Assembly (NCBI RefSeq): GCF_017571465.1 | Contig: NZ_JAGETV010000009.1 | Coordinates: 1-64,000 of the forward strand | Source: Thiomicrorhabdus marina | Lineage (GTDB): Bacteria; Pseudomonadota; Gammaproteobacteria; Thiomicrospirales; Thiomicrospiraceae | Direction: 5' to 3' | Length of the DNA: 64,000 nucleotides | Part shown: one piece after another, positions 44,591 to 56,400 of the stretch | Layout of the letters: each line of letters starts with the position of its first letter | How positions within the stretch are numbered: position 1 is the stretch's first letter | Translations under genes and position numbers: made by a program | Notes under the pieces: generated by a model | What the model saw: the letters and a program-made list of their open reading frames with translations, nothing else | The model's database searches: none | What the model was told of the DNA's origin: nothing

Positions 44591-45811
44591 TTAATGCGAA
44601 TGAGTTAAATGCTGAAAAGATGGTCGGCGGTGCAAACTCCACCACAAGAGTACGGCAATCACCAACATGGCTGCTTGTGCTAAAGCCATTGCCAATAAGC
44701 TGTGTTCTACCCAAGGCACGACAAGTGCGGTAACCAAAGCCGCAGTACCCATCTGCATCAAACTTTGCAACGACGCCGCCATACCGCGCTTGTTCGGCAA
44801 ACAATCCAAACCGAGCACACTTAAACCGGGATTGGCCAGTGCAAAACCGAGCGCATAAACACTCAACGGCGCAATTGCCCAAAACGCACTGGTATCACCA
44901 ATTAAATGGATACTGCTATTGATGGCAATCGCTACAAATGCTATCAGTAAAGCTTGCGAGACCAATTTAATCGGTAACGTTTTTTCAGCAAGACGGTGCG
45001 ATAGCATCGAGCCCAGCAAAATTCCGCCGACCATCGGGATAAACAATCGCCAAAAATCTTGCTCCTGCCAGCCTAAATGCTCATAAATAAGGCTGGCCGA
45101 AGAGGCGACATAGATAAAAAAGCCACCAATCAACAAACCTTGCAATAGCGCTAAACGCAGAAACAATGGATGTTTTAAGGTATCAGTGTAAGAACGCAGC
45201 AGCTGTTTCGGATGAATCGACTGCACGTGCTCTGGGTCTTGAGTTTCAGCAATCTGCCAGGCAAACATCAGCCACAACACCAACGCATAAAACGCTAAGA
45301 AATAAAACACCGAACGCCAACCGAAATGTACCTCTAAATAGCCACCAATAATCGGAGCGATTGCCGGTGCCACCGTAAACAACATCATCACTACAGCTAA
45401 TGCGCTCTGCGCCCGAGCACCCGAAAAATAATCGCGAATCATGGCGCGACTGGCAACCAAGGATCCTGCGGCCATAATACCTTGAAGGGCACGTCCGATT
45501 AACAGATGCTGGTAATCTTGAGCCAAAGCGCACAATAGTGCAGCACCGAGATAACCGAGTAAGCTAATCAGCACGATTTTACGCCGTCCAAAACGATCAG
45601 CTAAAGGTCCCCAGATCAAGGTCGCCAAAGCAAAGCAACCTAGATACACCGCCAAACTTTGAGTTAAAACATGACGGCTAACATCCAGTTCAGCTTCAAT
45701 TGCCGGAAAAGACGGCAGATAAGTATCAATTGAAAACGGCGCCAACATACTGACCACCGCAACTACAGTAATCAACCATAATGGCGAAATAGCCGTTTTC
45801 TGGATACTCAT
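44591..45811 (-). CDS. MFS drug efflux transporter, Bcr/CflA family
   Basis: A 406-residue, 12-helix major facilitator. PFSIDTYLPSFPAIEAEL in the first helix region is the Bcr/CflA signature, and GPLADRFGRRK is MFS motif A. Helix 5 contains TVAPAIAPIIGGYL, the antiporter motif C. The substrate is unknown; relatives export bicyclomycin, sulfonamides or chloramphenicol. It lies inside the rph-rdgB-hemW run, one base after rdgB. AGGAGC precedes the ATG. Confidence 0.9.
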   Translation of the reverse strand: MSIQKTAISPLWLITVVAVVSMLAPFSIDTYLPSFPAIEAELDVSRHVLTQSLAVYLGCFALATLIWGPLADRFGRRKIVLISLLGYLGAALLCALAQDYQHLLIGRALQGIMAAGSLVASRAMIRDYFSGARAQSALAVVMMLFTVAPAIAPIIGGYLEVHFGWRSVFYFLAFYALVLWLMFAWQIAETQDPEHVQSIHPKQLLRSYTDTLKHPLFLRLALLQGLLIGGFFIYVASSASLIYEHLGWQEQDFWRLFIPMVGGILLGSMLSHRLAEKTLPIKLVSQALLIAFVAIAINSSIHLIGDTSAFWAIAPLSVYALGFALANPGLSVLGLDCLPNKRGMAASLQSLMQMGTAALVTALVVPWVEHSLLAMALAQAAMLVIAVLLWWSLHRRPSFQHLTHSH

Positions 45812-45812
45812 G

Positions 45813-46418
45813 TTAAGCTCCTCTGTGAAGCTGCATTAGCAAAGCGTTCAACGCTTGAGCACGATGACTGACTTGGTTTTTCTGTTCTTTGCTCAATTCT
45901 GCTGACGCTTTGCCGAACTCATCAACCCAAAAAACCGGATCATAGCCAAAACCGCCGTCACCACGTTTTTCGCGCAAAATTTCACCGTACCAACGACCTA
46001 GGCCAATAATCGGCGTCGGATCTTCAGCATGCGCAACATATACCATCGCACAGTAATAGCTGGCTTGGCGTTTATCATCAGCAACATCTTGCATATCCGT
46101 CAACAGTTTCTGCAAATTGCTTTCATCAGAAACCTGTTGCACTTCACCTTCCGAGTAGCGCGCCGAATAGATGCCCGGTTTGCCGTTCAATGCGCTGACC
46201 TCAATGCCCGAATCATCGGCAATCGCCGGCAGGCCGCTTTTTTCCGCAGCAAAACGCGCTTTCAAAATCGCATTCTCGATAAAACTTAAACCGGTTTCGT
46301 CAGCTTCGTCGCTAAAAAACTCGCTCTGCGGCACAATATCAAAGCCATATGGCGCAAGGATTTCGCTCATCTCTTTGAGTTTTCCTTTATTGCCGCTGGC
46401 TAAAACCACCTTTTGCAT
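45813..46418 (-). CDS. rdgB: dITP/XTP pyrophosphatase RdgB
   Basis: A 201-residue house-cleaning nucleotidase that removes deaminated purine nucleotides. [17 protein letters not shown] is the canonical N-terminus, with the phosphate-binding SGNKGK at 8-13. [20 protein letters not shown] holds the metal site and GFGYDPVF the base site. GGGAGC six to seven bases ahead of ATG 46418 lies at the end of rph, one base from whose stop it begins, so translation is coupled. Confidence 0.96.
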   Translation of the reverse strand: MQKVVLASGNKGKLKEMSEILAPYGFDIVPQSEFFSDEADETGLSFIENAILKARFAAEKSGLPAIADDSGIEVSALNGKPGIYSARYSEGEVQQVSDESNLQKLLTDMQDVADDKRQASYYCAMVYVAHAEDPTPIIGLGRWYGEILREKRGDGGFGYDPVFWVDEFGKASAELSKEQKNQVSHRAQALNALLMQLHRGA

Positions 46419-46419
46419 T

Positions 46420-47154
46420 TCAAGCTCCCAAAGCGTCACGTTGCATCTGTGTCAATTCACCAATGCCTTTCTGACCCAGCGCCAACATTGCTTGCAACTC
46501 ATCCATCGAATAAGGCGCGCCTTCTGCCGTACCCTGAACTTCAATAAAGTGGCCGCTGTCGGTCATCACTAGGTTCATATCAGTCTCAGCAGTCGAGTCT
46601 TCAGCGTAATCCAAATCCAAAACCGGCGTACCTTGATAAACACCAACCGAAATTGACGCCACCTGCTGTACCATTGGCGATTCGCTCAACAAACCGTCCG
46701 CCAACAGTTTTTCAATCGCCATCGACAAGGCCACATAACCGCCGGTGATCGATGCTGTGCGAGTTCCGCCGTCGGCCTGAATCACATCGCAATCGACATG
46801 AATGGTGCGTTCGCCCAGTTTTTTCAAATCCACTGCCGCGCGTAATGAACGGCCAATCAGGCGCTGGATTTCCTGAGTACGACCGCTCTGTTTACCAGCG
46901 GTGGCTTCACGACGCATACGCGAACCTGTCGAGCGCGGCAACATGCCATACTCAGAAGTGACCCAACCTTGACCTTGACCACGCAACCAAGGCGGTACAC
47001 GCTCTTCGACACTGGCATTGCAAATTACTTGCGTATCACCAAACTCAATCAATACCGAACCTTCGGCGTGCTTGGTAAAATCCTTGGTGATTTTGACTTG
47101 GCGCAGTTGGTTTGCCGCTCGACCACTTGGGCGCAGACTCTCGCTATTACTCAT
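46420..47154 (-). CDS. rph: Ribonuclease PH
   Basis: A 244-residue phosphorolytic 3'-5' exoribonuclease for tRNA 3' maturation. [19 protein letters not shown] and [15 protein letters not shown] are family signatures, and the catalytic Asp pair is in LDLDYAEDS. It heads the rph-rdgB-MFS-hemW run and is divergent from yicC, as in E. coli. It is full length. Confidence 0.97.
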   Translation of the reverse strand: MSNSESLRPSGRAANQLRQVKITKDFTKHAEGSVLIEFGDTQVICNASVEERVPPWLRGQGQGWVTSEYGMLPRSTGSRMRREATAGKQSGRTQEIQRLIGRSLRAAVDLKKLGERTIHVDCDVIQADGGTRTASITGGYVALSMAIEKLLADGLLSESPMVQQVASISVGVYQGTPVLDLDYAEDSTAETDMNLVMTDSGHFIEVQGTAEGAPYSMDELQAMLALGQKGIGELTQMQRDALGA

Positions 47155-47235
47155 TATTAATCCTTCGAAACATATAGAATGACGGCATTATAAACGATTC
47201 GGTTTAGCCATAGTCGCTGCCTAAATGGAAACAAA

Positions 47236-48135
47236 ATGGATTCAAAGCAACCTGTATACAGCATGACCGCTTTCGCCCGCAGTCAACATCAACTACAAGA
47301 CGAAAATTCACAGACCCAATTCAGCTGGGAATTACGTTCGGTCAATCAGCGCTACTTGGAAATCAATTTCCGCATTAACGATAATCTTCGTTATCTGGAA
47401 ATGCCGATTCGCGAGCAACTGAAAGCCAATTTTGCACGCGGTAAGATTGACGTCAGCTTAAGCATTAAACAGAGTAATGCTGCCTCTTTACAGCTCAATT
47501 CCGCCACCTTGCAAGCGCTGAATGAGGCGATTTGCGAAGTGCAGCAGCAACTCCCAGAAGCGACCGCTTTAAATCCGTTGGAACTTTTGCAATGGCCGGG
47601 TGTCTTGCAAGAGCAAGATGACTCTTTCGCCGAACAAGAGAAGGATTTGCAACACGCTTTATTGGCTGGATTAGAACAAACCATCGCCGATTTAAAAGCA
47701 CATCGCGCTCGTGAAGGTGACGCATTGAAAACGATGATTGAACAGCGTTGCGAGGCGATTGAAAAAATTCTGGCCAATCTACAACCGATTCTAAGCGACA
47801 TTCAGCAGAACCAAGTCATGAAGATTCGCCAACGTTTAGAACATCTACAAGCCAATGTTGAAGAACAGCGTCTGCATCAAGAAATTGCATTATTGGCGCA
47901 AAAAATCGACGTCGCCGAAGAATTGGATCGTTTAGCCGTACAAGTGAAAGAAGTACGTCATGTTTTGCAGAGTGGCGAACCGATTGGTCGTAGATTGGAT
48001 TTTCTAATGCAAGAACTGAATCGCGAAGCCAATACACTAGGCTCTAAATCGGTTGATTCACGAACCAGCCAAGCCAGCGTCGATTTAAAAGTCCTAATCG
48101 AACAAATGAGAGAACAGGTGCAGAATATCGAGTGA
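47236..48135 (+). CDS. yicC: YicC/YloC-family endoribonuclease
   Basis: A 299-residue protein. The N-terminus (SMTAFARSQ, ELRSVNQRYLEINFR) and C-terminus (GRRLDFLMQELNREANTLGS) are both diagnostic of YicC. E. coli YicC has been shown to cleave RNA and affect sRNA turnover. GGAAA seven bases ahead sets the start. Divergent from rph. Confidence 0.95.
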   Translation: MDSKQPVYSMTAFARSQHQLQDENSQTQFSWELRSVNQRYLEINFRINDNLRYLEMPIREQLKANFARGKIDVSLSIKQSNAASLQLNSATLQALNEAICEVQQQLPEATALNPLELLQWPGVLQEQDDSFAEQEKDLQHALLAGLEQTIADLKAHRAREGDALKTMIEQRCEAIEKILANLQPILSDIQQNQVMKIRQRLEHLQANVEEQRLHQEIALLAQKIDVAEELDRLAVQVKEVRHVLQSGEPIGRRLDFLMQELNREANTLGSKSVDSRTSQASVDLKVLIEQMREQVQNIE

Positions 48136-48224
48136 GTAATAAACTGGCTTTATAAGCCTTTACCAATACACTTTGGGCAAACTTCTCACTTACTGACAAA
48201 CTTACCCAAAATCAAGGGCGAAGA

Positions 48225-48253
48225 TTGAATTTTGCCAATAACCGCAGTATAGT
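48225..48253 (+). promoter_or_regulatory. Promoter of the small membrane protein gene
   Basis: TTGAAT (48225-48230), 17 bases, TATAGT (48248-48253), 45 bases before the start codon. Confidence 0.6.
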
Positions 48254-48298
48254 TTGCCTGTTACAAACATCCTAATTGTTTACTGAGGCGCAGGAACT

Positions 48299-48514
48299 AT
48301 GAGTAACTTAACAAAAATGCTACTGGTTTTGGTCATTACAGTAGTAATTCCATTAGCCGTACTACTTGGTATTTGGGCAGATATTTTGCCGCAATCTCTA
48401 CAAGTAGCGATCGGTCTTGCAGGCGTTGTTTTGACAATCGCTTACATTGTTGGTGGTAACCTTTTACTTATGTGGAGCGACATTAAAACAGGTCGTTACT
48501 CTAAGAAATCTTAA
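48299..48514 (+). CDS. Small two-helix membrane protein, uncharacterised
   Basis: A 71-residue protein with two hydrophobic helices (about 6-27 and 35-59), a short loop and a basic tail (RYSKKS). It has its own promoter, a good ribosome-binding site (AGGAA) and a strong terminator, so it is likely expressed at a fair level. I recognise no family; the context (yicC before, PBP1A gene after) gives no functional clue. Confidence 0.75.
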   Translation: MSNLTKMLLVLVITVVIPLAVLLGIWADILPQSLQVAIGLAGVVLTIAYIVGGNLLLMWSDIKTGRYSKKS

Positions 48515-48537
48515 GCAACACTTAAGTTTTACTACCT

Positions 48538-48562
48538 AAAACCCGGCTCTGCCGGGTTTTTT
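48538..48562 (+). terminator. Terminator of the small membrane protein gene
   Basis: AAAACCCGGC-TCT-GCCGGGTTTT, ten base pairs, followed by T's. Confidence 0.9.
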
Positions 48563-48813
48563 GTTTTCTACACAACGAGACGCTAAACAGCGCTTTATCT
48601 GGAAAACGCCGCTTTATCGATAAGTTGAAAATCCAACAACAAAAGCTCGCAAGCGAAACGCAGAAACCGCTATAATTATCAGCACTTAAAATGCTTTGAC
48701 AATATTACTCGCGGCTTTCAAAAAGTGTCGAGGCTTCTCGTCATATTTCGCAATATTCAGGTACTTTGGGCTTGAAAAGCAGACATTTAGCGATTGATTA
48801 AACTGAGTAGACA

Positions 48814-51384
48814 ATGAGTAACGATAAGCCATCTGTTAACGATAACGACATGCCGTCAATTGGCTCAGCAAAGGACATCATGGGCGACACACCACGCAAA
48901 TCCACTGCCAGCAAAACCACTCGTAAACGCGCACCGGCAAAAGCACCTGCATCTAAAAAACGTACCGCTACCAAAAAACCTGTAGCTCGTCGTGGCCGCC
49001 CATCGAAAAAGCCCCAAAAGCCGCCGTTTTTCAAACGCGTCTTTAAATACTTTTTCTGGTTTAATTTCGTCAGTTTCTTTGTCGCCTTACCCTTAGCGGC
49101 CGCGAGTTTTTATTATTTGACTGTTTATCCGAGCTTACCGGAAGTCAGCGAGCTAAAAGAAGTGACTTACCAAGTTCCGTTACGCATCGTTACCCAAGAC
49201 GACAAGTTGATTACCGAAATCGGTACCAAGAAACGTGTACCACTTGAATATCACGAAATTCCGGAGCGCATGACACAAGCAATTATTGCCGCCGAAGACG
49301 AGAACTTCTTCGAGCATGGCGGCGTTGATTTTAAAGGTCTGGCGCGTGCGGTTTACCATCTAGTCACCACTGGTGAGAAAAAATCCGGTGGTTCGACCAT
49401 CACTATGCAGGTGGCACGTAACTTCTTCCTAACTAAAGAGAAGACCTATCTACGCAAGCTAAATGAAATCGTACTTTCCTACAAAATCGAGAACGAGCTG
49501 TCGAAGCAGGAAATCATGGCGCTCTATCTGAACAAGATTTTCCTTGGCTACCGTTCCTACGGTGTTGCTGCCGCCGCGCAAACTTACTACGGTAAAGAGC
49601 TAAGCGAATTGGATATCAACGAATACGCGATGATTGCCGGCCTACCGAAAGCGCCGTCGGCCTATAATCCGATTCGCAATGCCGCACGTGCCAAACTGCG
49701 TCGTGACTATGTACTACGCCGTATGAATGAATTGAATTTCATTACTGACGAAGAGATGCAAAAAGGTCTGGCGGTTGACGTTCATGCCGAGTTGCATGGC
49801 CCGATTATCGAAGTCGAAGCCGACTATGTTGCCGAACAGGCGCGTGCATTCGTATTGGAACGTTTCGGAGAAGAAGCATTGCAAAATGGCCTAACCATTG
49901 TCACCACTTTGGATAGTGCTTTACAGAAACGCGCTACATCTTCCATACGCGAAGGCTTGCAAGATTATGAACGCCGCCACGGTTATCGCGGTGCGATTCA
50001 AAATGTCGATTCCGCATTGTTAAATGACACCGAAATGCTTCTGCAATTAATGCAGGACACCACTAATTATGGTGACTTATTGGTGGCCGCAGTAACCGGT
50101 TTCAATAAAGGCGAACCAAAGATTCTGATCGAAAACGGCGATACTGCACAACTGCAATTTACTGACATGAAATGGGCGGCGGAATACATCAGCGTCAACC
50201 GCAAAAAATATGCTCCAAAATCAGCCAAAGACATCTTAAAAGTCGGTGACCTTATCTATGTACAAAAACTCGATAAACGCTGGCAATTAGCACAAGATCC
50301 GCTAGCGGAATCAGCATTAATCTCGATGGACAGCAATAGCGGCCGCATCCTTGCACTGGTCGGCGGTTATGATTACTTCCGCAGTAAGTTCAACCGCGCC
50401 ACTCAAGGAAAGCGTCAAGTCGGCTCGAATATCAAACCATTCCTATATTCAGCTGCTCTAAACGAAGGCATGACGGCAGCGACAACCATCAATGATGCAC
50501 CAGTGGTTTTCCATGACCGCAATTTAGAAGATTACTGGCGCCCGGAAAACTACTCCGGCCAATACTATGGCCCGACGCGTTTGCGTAAGGCTTTGGCGCT
50601 GTCACGTAACTTAGTTTCGATTCGCCTAATGCAACGAATCAGTATCAATACCGCGGTCGATTACTTTAAAAACTTCGGCTTCCCCGCAAGCGAACTGAAT
50701 GCGCACAAAAATTTATCGTTATCGCTTGGTGCAGTGGAATTAACACCTGAACAAGTGGCACGCGGTTATGCAACCTTCTCTAACGGCGGTTACCTAATTG
50801 AACCGTATTTAATTGATGAAGTTCGCGATTTTAACGGCGATTTGCTATATAAAGCCGATCCGAAAAAGGTTTGTAAGAGCGCCAGTTGCCAAGGTCAAAA
50901 CAATGCACCGCGCGTTATCGAAGAACGTAATGCATATATTATGAGTAGCATTATGCAGGACGTTATTGCTTACGGTTCCGGTAAACGTGCTCGTGCGCTA
51001 AAACGTGAAGACATCGCCGGTAAGACGGGTACCACCAACGACCAGAAAGATGCATGGTTCTCCGGCTTTAACCCGAATATCACTACCACCGTTTGGTTCG
51101 GTTTCGATAAACCATCGACGCTAGGTCGTTATGAAGTTGGCGGTCGAGCTGCACTACCGATTTGGATGGATTACATGCAACTCGCATTGCAAAATCAACC
51201 AAACCAACCGCTGCAAATGCCATCGGGTATTGTGCAAATTCCAGTCAGTAAAGAAACCGGATTAGCTGTCACACCAGATAATCCGGACGCACTGTATGAA
51301 ATTTTCCGCGAAGAACGCGCGCCGGAAATTCCGAAAGTTTCTACCCGTCAGATTGAAACCTTAACTGATGAATTATTTGACTAA
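48814..51384 (+). CDS. mrcA: Penicillin-binding protein 1A
   Basis: Bifunctional peptidoglycan synthase of 856 residues. After a basic cytoplasmic tail (28-70) and one membrane helix (about 80-103), the GT51 glycosyltransferase has catalytic Glu161 (AAEDENFFEHGG). The transpeptidase has Ser538 (GSNIKP), SRN and KTGT at 737-740. The tail is unusual: Lys/Arg/Ala/Pro-rich with RGRP (60-63), like histone H1 tails or an AT-hook. Its stop overlaps the next gene by one base. TATAAT at 48671-48676 may be its -10 box, giving a leader of about 130 nt. Confidence 0.95.
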   Translation: MSNDKPSVNDNDMPSIGSAKDIMGDTPRKSTASKTTRKRAPAKAPASKKRTATKKPVARRGRPSKKPQKPPFFKRVFKYFFWFNFVSFFVALPLAAASFYYLTVYPSLPEVSELKEVTYQVPLRIVTQDDKLITEIGTKKRVPLEYHEIPERMTQAIIAAEDENFFEHGGVDFKGLARAVYHLVTTGEKKSGGSTITMQVARNFFLTKEKTYLRKLNEIVLSYKIENELSKQEIMALYLNKIFLGYRSYGVAAAAQTYYGKELSELDINEYAMIAGLPKAPSAYNPIRNAARAKLRRDYVLRRMNELNFITDEEMQKGLAVDVHAELHGPIIEVEADYVAEQARAFVLERFGEEALQNGLTIVTTLDSALQKRATSSIREGLQDYERRHGYRGAIQNVDSALLNDTEMLLQLMQDTTNYGDLLVAAVTGFNKGEPKILIENGDTAQLQFTDMKWAAEYISVNRKKYAPKSAKDILKVGDLIYVQKLDKRWQLAQDPLAESALISMDSNSGRILALVGGYDYFRSKFNRATQGKRQVGSNIKPFLYSAALNEGMTAATTINDAPVVFHDRNLEDYWRPENYSGQYYGPTRLRKALALSRNLVSIRLMQRISINTAVDYFKNFGFPASELNAHKNLSLSLGAVELTPEQVARGYATFSNGGYLIEPYLIDEVRDFNGDLLYKADPKKVCKSASCQGQNNAPRVIEERNAYIMSSIMQDVIAYGSGKRARALKREDIAGKTGTTNDQKDAWFSGFNPNITTTVWFGFDKPSTLGRYEVGGRAALPIWMDYMQLALQNQPNQPLQMPSGIVQIPVSKETGLAVTPDNPDALYEIFREERAPEIPKVSTRQIETLTDELFD

Positions 51385-52268
51385 TGAACTGGACTGAACT
51401 GGCGGTAAAAATCTCAGCCCAGCTCGAACAAGAGCTAGAGATTTATACTGCCAAAAACATTGCCGGTGGCGATATCAGTCAGGCGTTTAAGTTACATACC
51501 AATCAGGGAAATTTTTTCCTGAAAACCAATCTGGTTAGTCATTACGATATGTTCCGTAGCGAAATGCTGGGCCTGCAAACCATTGCCGATAGCAACAGTA
51601 TTCTGGTGCCTAAAGCGATTGCCAGCGGCACTTTTAAGAACCATGCATGGTTGCTATTGGATTTTGTCGAGATGAGCAGCCGTGGCGATGATTTCCAACG
51701 CGGTCGCGATTTAGCGTTAATGCATCATCACCTAAACGATTCCGCGAAGCCATTCGGTTGGCAAGAAGACAACTTTATCGGTCTGACTCCGCAACGCAAT
51801 GACTGGTGCAGTAACTGGATTGAGTTCTACGGGCAAATGCGTCTTAAGCCGCAAATTCAAATGGCACGCGAACGCGGCATATCATCGTCAACGGCTGACC
51901 GAGGTTATCAACTGATCGACAAACTGGATTTCTGGTTTCAGGATTATCAACCAAAAGCGTCCTTACTACATGGTGACCTATGGGGCGGAAATAGCGCTTT
52001 CAATAGCGACGGCGATGCGATGATTTTCGATCCGGCCAGCTACTACGGCGACCACGAAACCGATATCGCCATGACCGAACTTTTCGGCGGTTTCAGCAAT
52101 GCTTTCTATGACGGTTATAAAGAAGTATTCCCCTTAGATAAAGGCTACGCTAAACGCAAAAACCTCTATAACCTGTATCACCTCCTTAATCATTTCAATC
52201 TGTTTGGCGGCCATTACCAGCAGCAAGCCGACAATATGATTCAGACACTATTGGCGCAAGCCAAATAG
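51384..52268 (+). CDS. Fructosamine kinase family protein (YniA-like)
   Basis: A 294-residue aminoglycoside-phosphotransferase-like kinase. AGGDISQAFKL is the nucleotide loop, LLHGDLWGGN the catalytic loop and MIFDPASYYGDHETD the metal site. Relatives phosphorylate ketoamines for deglycation; E. coli YniA has limited characterisation. The ATG overlaps the mrcA stop as TAATG, so translation is coupled and the pair forms an operon; any functional link is unclear. Confidence 0.88.
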   Translation: MNWTELAVKISAQLEQELEIYTAKNIAGGDISQAFKLHTNQGNFFLKTNLVSHYDMFRSEMLGLQTIADSNSILVPKAIASGTFKNHAWLLLDFVEMSSRGDDFQRGRDLALMHHHLNDSAKPFGWQEDNFIGLTPQRNDWCSNWIEFYGQMRLKPQIQMARERGISSSTADRGYQLIDKLDFWFQDYQPKASLLHGDLWGGNSAFNSDGDAMIFDPASYYGDHETDIAMTELFGGFSNAFYDGYKEVFPLDKGYAKRKNLYNLYHLLNHFNLFGGHYQQQADNMIQTLLAQAK

Positions 52269-52280
52269 CTTCCGTATAAT
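52251..52280 (+). promoter_or_regulatory. adk promoter
   Basis: TTGGCG (52251-52256), 18 bases, perfect TATAAT (52275-52280), about 48 bases before adk. The -35 lies inside the preceding gene. Confidence 0.6.
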
Positions 52281-52282
52281 AG

Positions 52283-52975
<693 letters not shown>

Positions 52976-52997
52976 TCGTACTTCAGCCCAAACGAAG

Positions 52998-53022
52998 AAA
53001 GGCGCTCATTGAGCGCCTTTTT
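52998..53022 (+). terminator. adk terminator
   Basis: AAAGGCGCTC-ATT-GAGCGCCTTT, ten base pairs, followed by T's. Confidence 0.9.
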
Positions 53023-53098
53023 TGCTTTTATAAACAGTTTTTTAAAGCGTTATGAAAGAAGTAAATTTTTAACAATGGATTTGCTTCTCGCAATAGCT

Positions 53099-53413
53099 TT
53101 AAAGCCATTGCGGTGTTAGCAACGGCATTAACTGCAACTGTAAGTTTGCGCTTGGCAGTTCAGAACGCAGGTGCTGATAGATTGCCTGCGCTTCGTCACA
53201 CTGAATAGTCACCTCCAAAAGCGTCTTGTCTTTATAACCAGACACCTGCTCGGTAATGTTTTCCAGTGGATAAGTATGCGCCTGCACCGGCAATGCGACA
53301 AACGTCAACTCACGGTGTGCATAACTTAACAAGGCGTCGGTTACCCCGTCGTAAATGTCGCTGTCGAACTGCAAGCGGAAGATGCATTGTTCAAAGTGTT
53401 GTGGCAGACTCAT
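53099..53413 (-). CDS. DUF3240-like protein of the RND efflux operon
   Basis: A 104-residue soluble protein, one base after the RND pump gene. It looks like DUF3240, a small family known from heavy-metal RND operons; the fold is thought to be ferredoxin-like, similar to PII-type trimers, but function is not established. A metal- or pump-sensing role is a guess from position. Last gene of the minus-strand efflux run. Confidence 0.6.
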   Translation of the reverse strand: MSLPQHFEQCIFRLQFDSDIYDGVTDALLSYAHRELTFVALPVQAHTYPLENITEQVSGYKDKTLLEVTIQCDEAQAIYQHLRSELPSANLQLQLMPLLTPQWL

Positions 53414-53414
53414 C

Positions 53415-56400
53415 TTATTTCTCCCCCGCTAATTCAGCTTGCGGTGTTGCCACCTTATTAAAACGACGATAGATAATCGGCAAAATCAATAGCGTCAGTA
53501 AGGTCGAACTAATCAAGCCACCAATTACCACAATCGCCAGTGGGCGCTGGATTTCCGAGCCTGGACCTTCGGCAAACACCAATGGTACCAAGCCTAAAGC
53601 GGCAATCGATGCCGTCATCAATACCGGACGCAGACGACGCATAGCGCCTTGCACCACAACATCCGCTAAGGCCATACCTTGTGACAACAATTGGTTAAAG
53701 TAACTAATCATCACCACCCCGTTCAAGACCGCGATACCGAGCAGGGCGATAAAGCCGACCGAGGCTGGAACCGAAAGATATTCACCGGTTATCCACAGCG
53801 CCATGACGCCACCGATAAGCGCGAACGGTACGTTGGCCATCACCATCACCGCTTGCGGAATTGAGCTAAAGGTACTAAATAGAATCAAGAAGATTAAGCC
53901 CAGCGCAATCGGCACCACAATACTTAATGTCTGTGCGGCACGTTGCTGATTCTCGAACTGACCGCCCCACTCGAAGTAGTAACCGGCCGGAATCGACAGT
54001 TCACGCGCCTTAGCTTTGGCTTCTTCAACAAAACCAACCAAGTCGCGACCGGAGACATTCGAGACCACAACCGCAAAACGTTTGCTCTGCTCACGTTGAA
54101 TCGAGACCGGACCTTCAACTTCTTCGGCTTTGACTAGCTGATTCAACATTACCGTATGCATACCCAGTGGGCTATTGATCGTCATCGGCTGTTGCAGCAT
54201 CGCCAAAATCGAACTCTTCTGTGCTTCGCCAGCACGCACAATCAATGGAATACGACGCACGCCTTGGTATAGATAACCAACTTCCATACCGTTGATTTGC
54301 ACACGCAACAGCTCTTCAACCTGCGTGACGCTCATGCCCAATTTACCGGCCATAATCGGGTCAACATTCAGTTGTAGATAGCGCAGGCCATCGTTGGTCG
54401 GGGTAAAGACGTCTTGCGCACCGTCGATGCCTTCCACCATTTTTACCATTTCCTTCGCGACTTCGTTCAGCTCTTGCGGATTATCTCCAAAAATCTTAAT
54501 CGCCACGTCACCACGCGCACCGGTCAACATCTCATCAACACGCATCTGAATCGGCTGAGTAAAGGCGTAATTCACCCCCGGAAAATTAGCTTCCAACGAC
54601 TGACGAATCGCTTCAATCAATTCGTCTTTGGTTTCCATGCGCCACTCTTGTTTCGGCTTCAGAACCAAGAAAGAGTCGGTATCATTCAAACTCATCGGAT
54701 CCATACCGATTTCATCCGAGCCGACACGCGCCACAATGCGTTGAATTTCCGGCACCTCTTGCATCAAGGTCTTCTGGATAAGACGATCCAGATTGGTTGA
54801 TGCATCCAAACTGACCGACGGATTCTTTTCAATCTGCAAAATAACATAGCCTTCATCCATTTGCGGAATAAAGGTTTTACCGACCTGCGTGAACCCGAGC
54901 ACCGCTACCGCCAAGCCAAACAGCGCCGCCAACACCACGGTTTTATCATGCGCCAAGGCCCATTTTAGAATCGGTTGATAAACGGCAGAAATCTTACGAA
55001 TCAGCCACGGCTCTTGGTGCTGCGGCTTACCTAGAATAAACGACGACAAGGTCGGAATCACCGTCAGCGACAGTAGCAACGACGCACCCAGCGCGAAGAT
55101 AATAGTAATCGCCACCGGCACAAACAGTTTTCCTTCCAGCCCAGACAGAGTCAGCAGCGGCAAGAATACCGTCATAATAATCAGAATCCCGGAAATAACC
55201 GGCACCGAGACCTCTTTCAAGGCACGGAAAATAATGTGCATCTTAGGCAGGCGTTGCCCTTGTTGTAAGGCTTTTTCTTGATGCGAGACGATATTCTCGA
55301 CCACCACCACGGCGGCATCGACCAACATACCGATAGCGATTGCCAAACCACCCAACGACATCAAGTTAGCCGACAGACCGAACCAACGCATCAGGATAAA
55401 GGTACTTAACGCCGCTAGCGGTAGAATCAAGGCGACCGCCAGAGCCGCGCGGACATTTCCTAGAAAAACCAATAGAACCAGCAGTACCAAAACCACTGCT
55501 TCCGCCAGTGCTTTGGAAACCCCGAAAATCGCCGTATTGACCAAGTCGCCACGGTCGTAGAAGACGCTGATTTCAATGCCTTTCGGAAAGGCCGGTTCCA
55601 GTTCCGCCAAACGGTCACGAATGCCCGTCACCACTTCACGCGCATTGGCACCTCGCAACGCCATTACCAAACCTTGCACCGCTTCCGCTTCGCCGTTTTG
55701 CGTGACCGCACCGTTGCGATAAATCGAATCAACTTCAACCTTCGCAACGTCTTTCAGGTAAATCGGCGCACTATTACGGTAAGCGATAATCAACTGTTCA
55801 ATCTGCTCAATCGATTCCAAACTGCCTTGAGTTCGAACCAACAGCACTTCTTCACCTTGGTTCAAACGACCGGCACCATCGTTACGGTTGTTTTGCTGTA
55901 GCACTTCAATCAACTGCTCGACACCGACTTGGTAAGTCGCCAGTTTTTGGTAATCCGGTTTCACCGCATAGACGCGTGCTAAACCGCCAAGCACGTTGAC
56001 ATCGGCAACACCCGGCACCGAACGGAGCGCAGGACGAATCACCCAGTCCAACAAGTCGCGTTTTTCCATATTATTGAGCGCATCGCCCTCAATGGTGAAC
56101 ATAAACACATCACTTAACGGCGTTGATAACGGTGCCATACCGCCGGTGATTCCCGGTGGTAAATCTGCATTACCGAGACGCTCGGCAACCTGTTGACGCG
56201 CCCAGTAGATATCAGTGCCTTCTTTGAAATCGATGGTAATATCCGCCAAGGCGTACTTAGCCAAAGAACGCAAAACCTCTTGATTCGGCAAACCGAGCAG
56301 TTCCTGTTCAAGCGGCGCAATCACGCGCTGTTCAACTTCGGACGGAGTCATCCCTGGCGCTTTGAAAATCATCTTTACCTGCGTCGGCGAAACATCCGGA

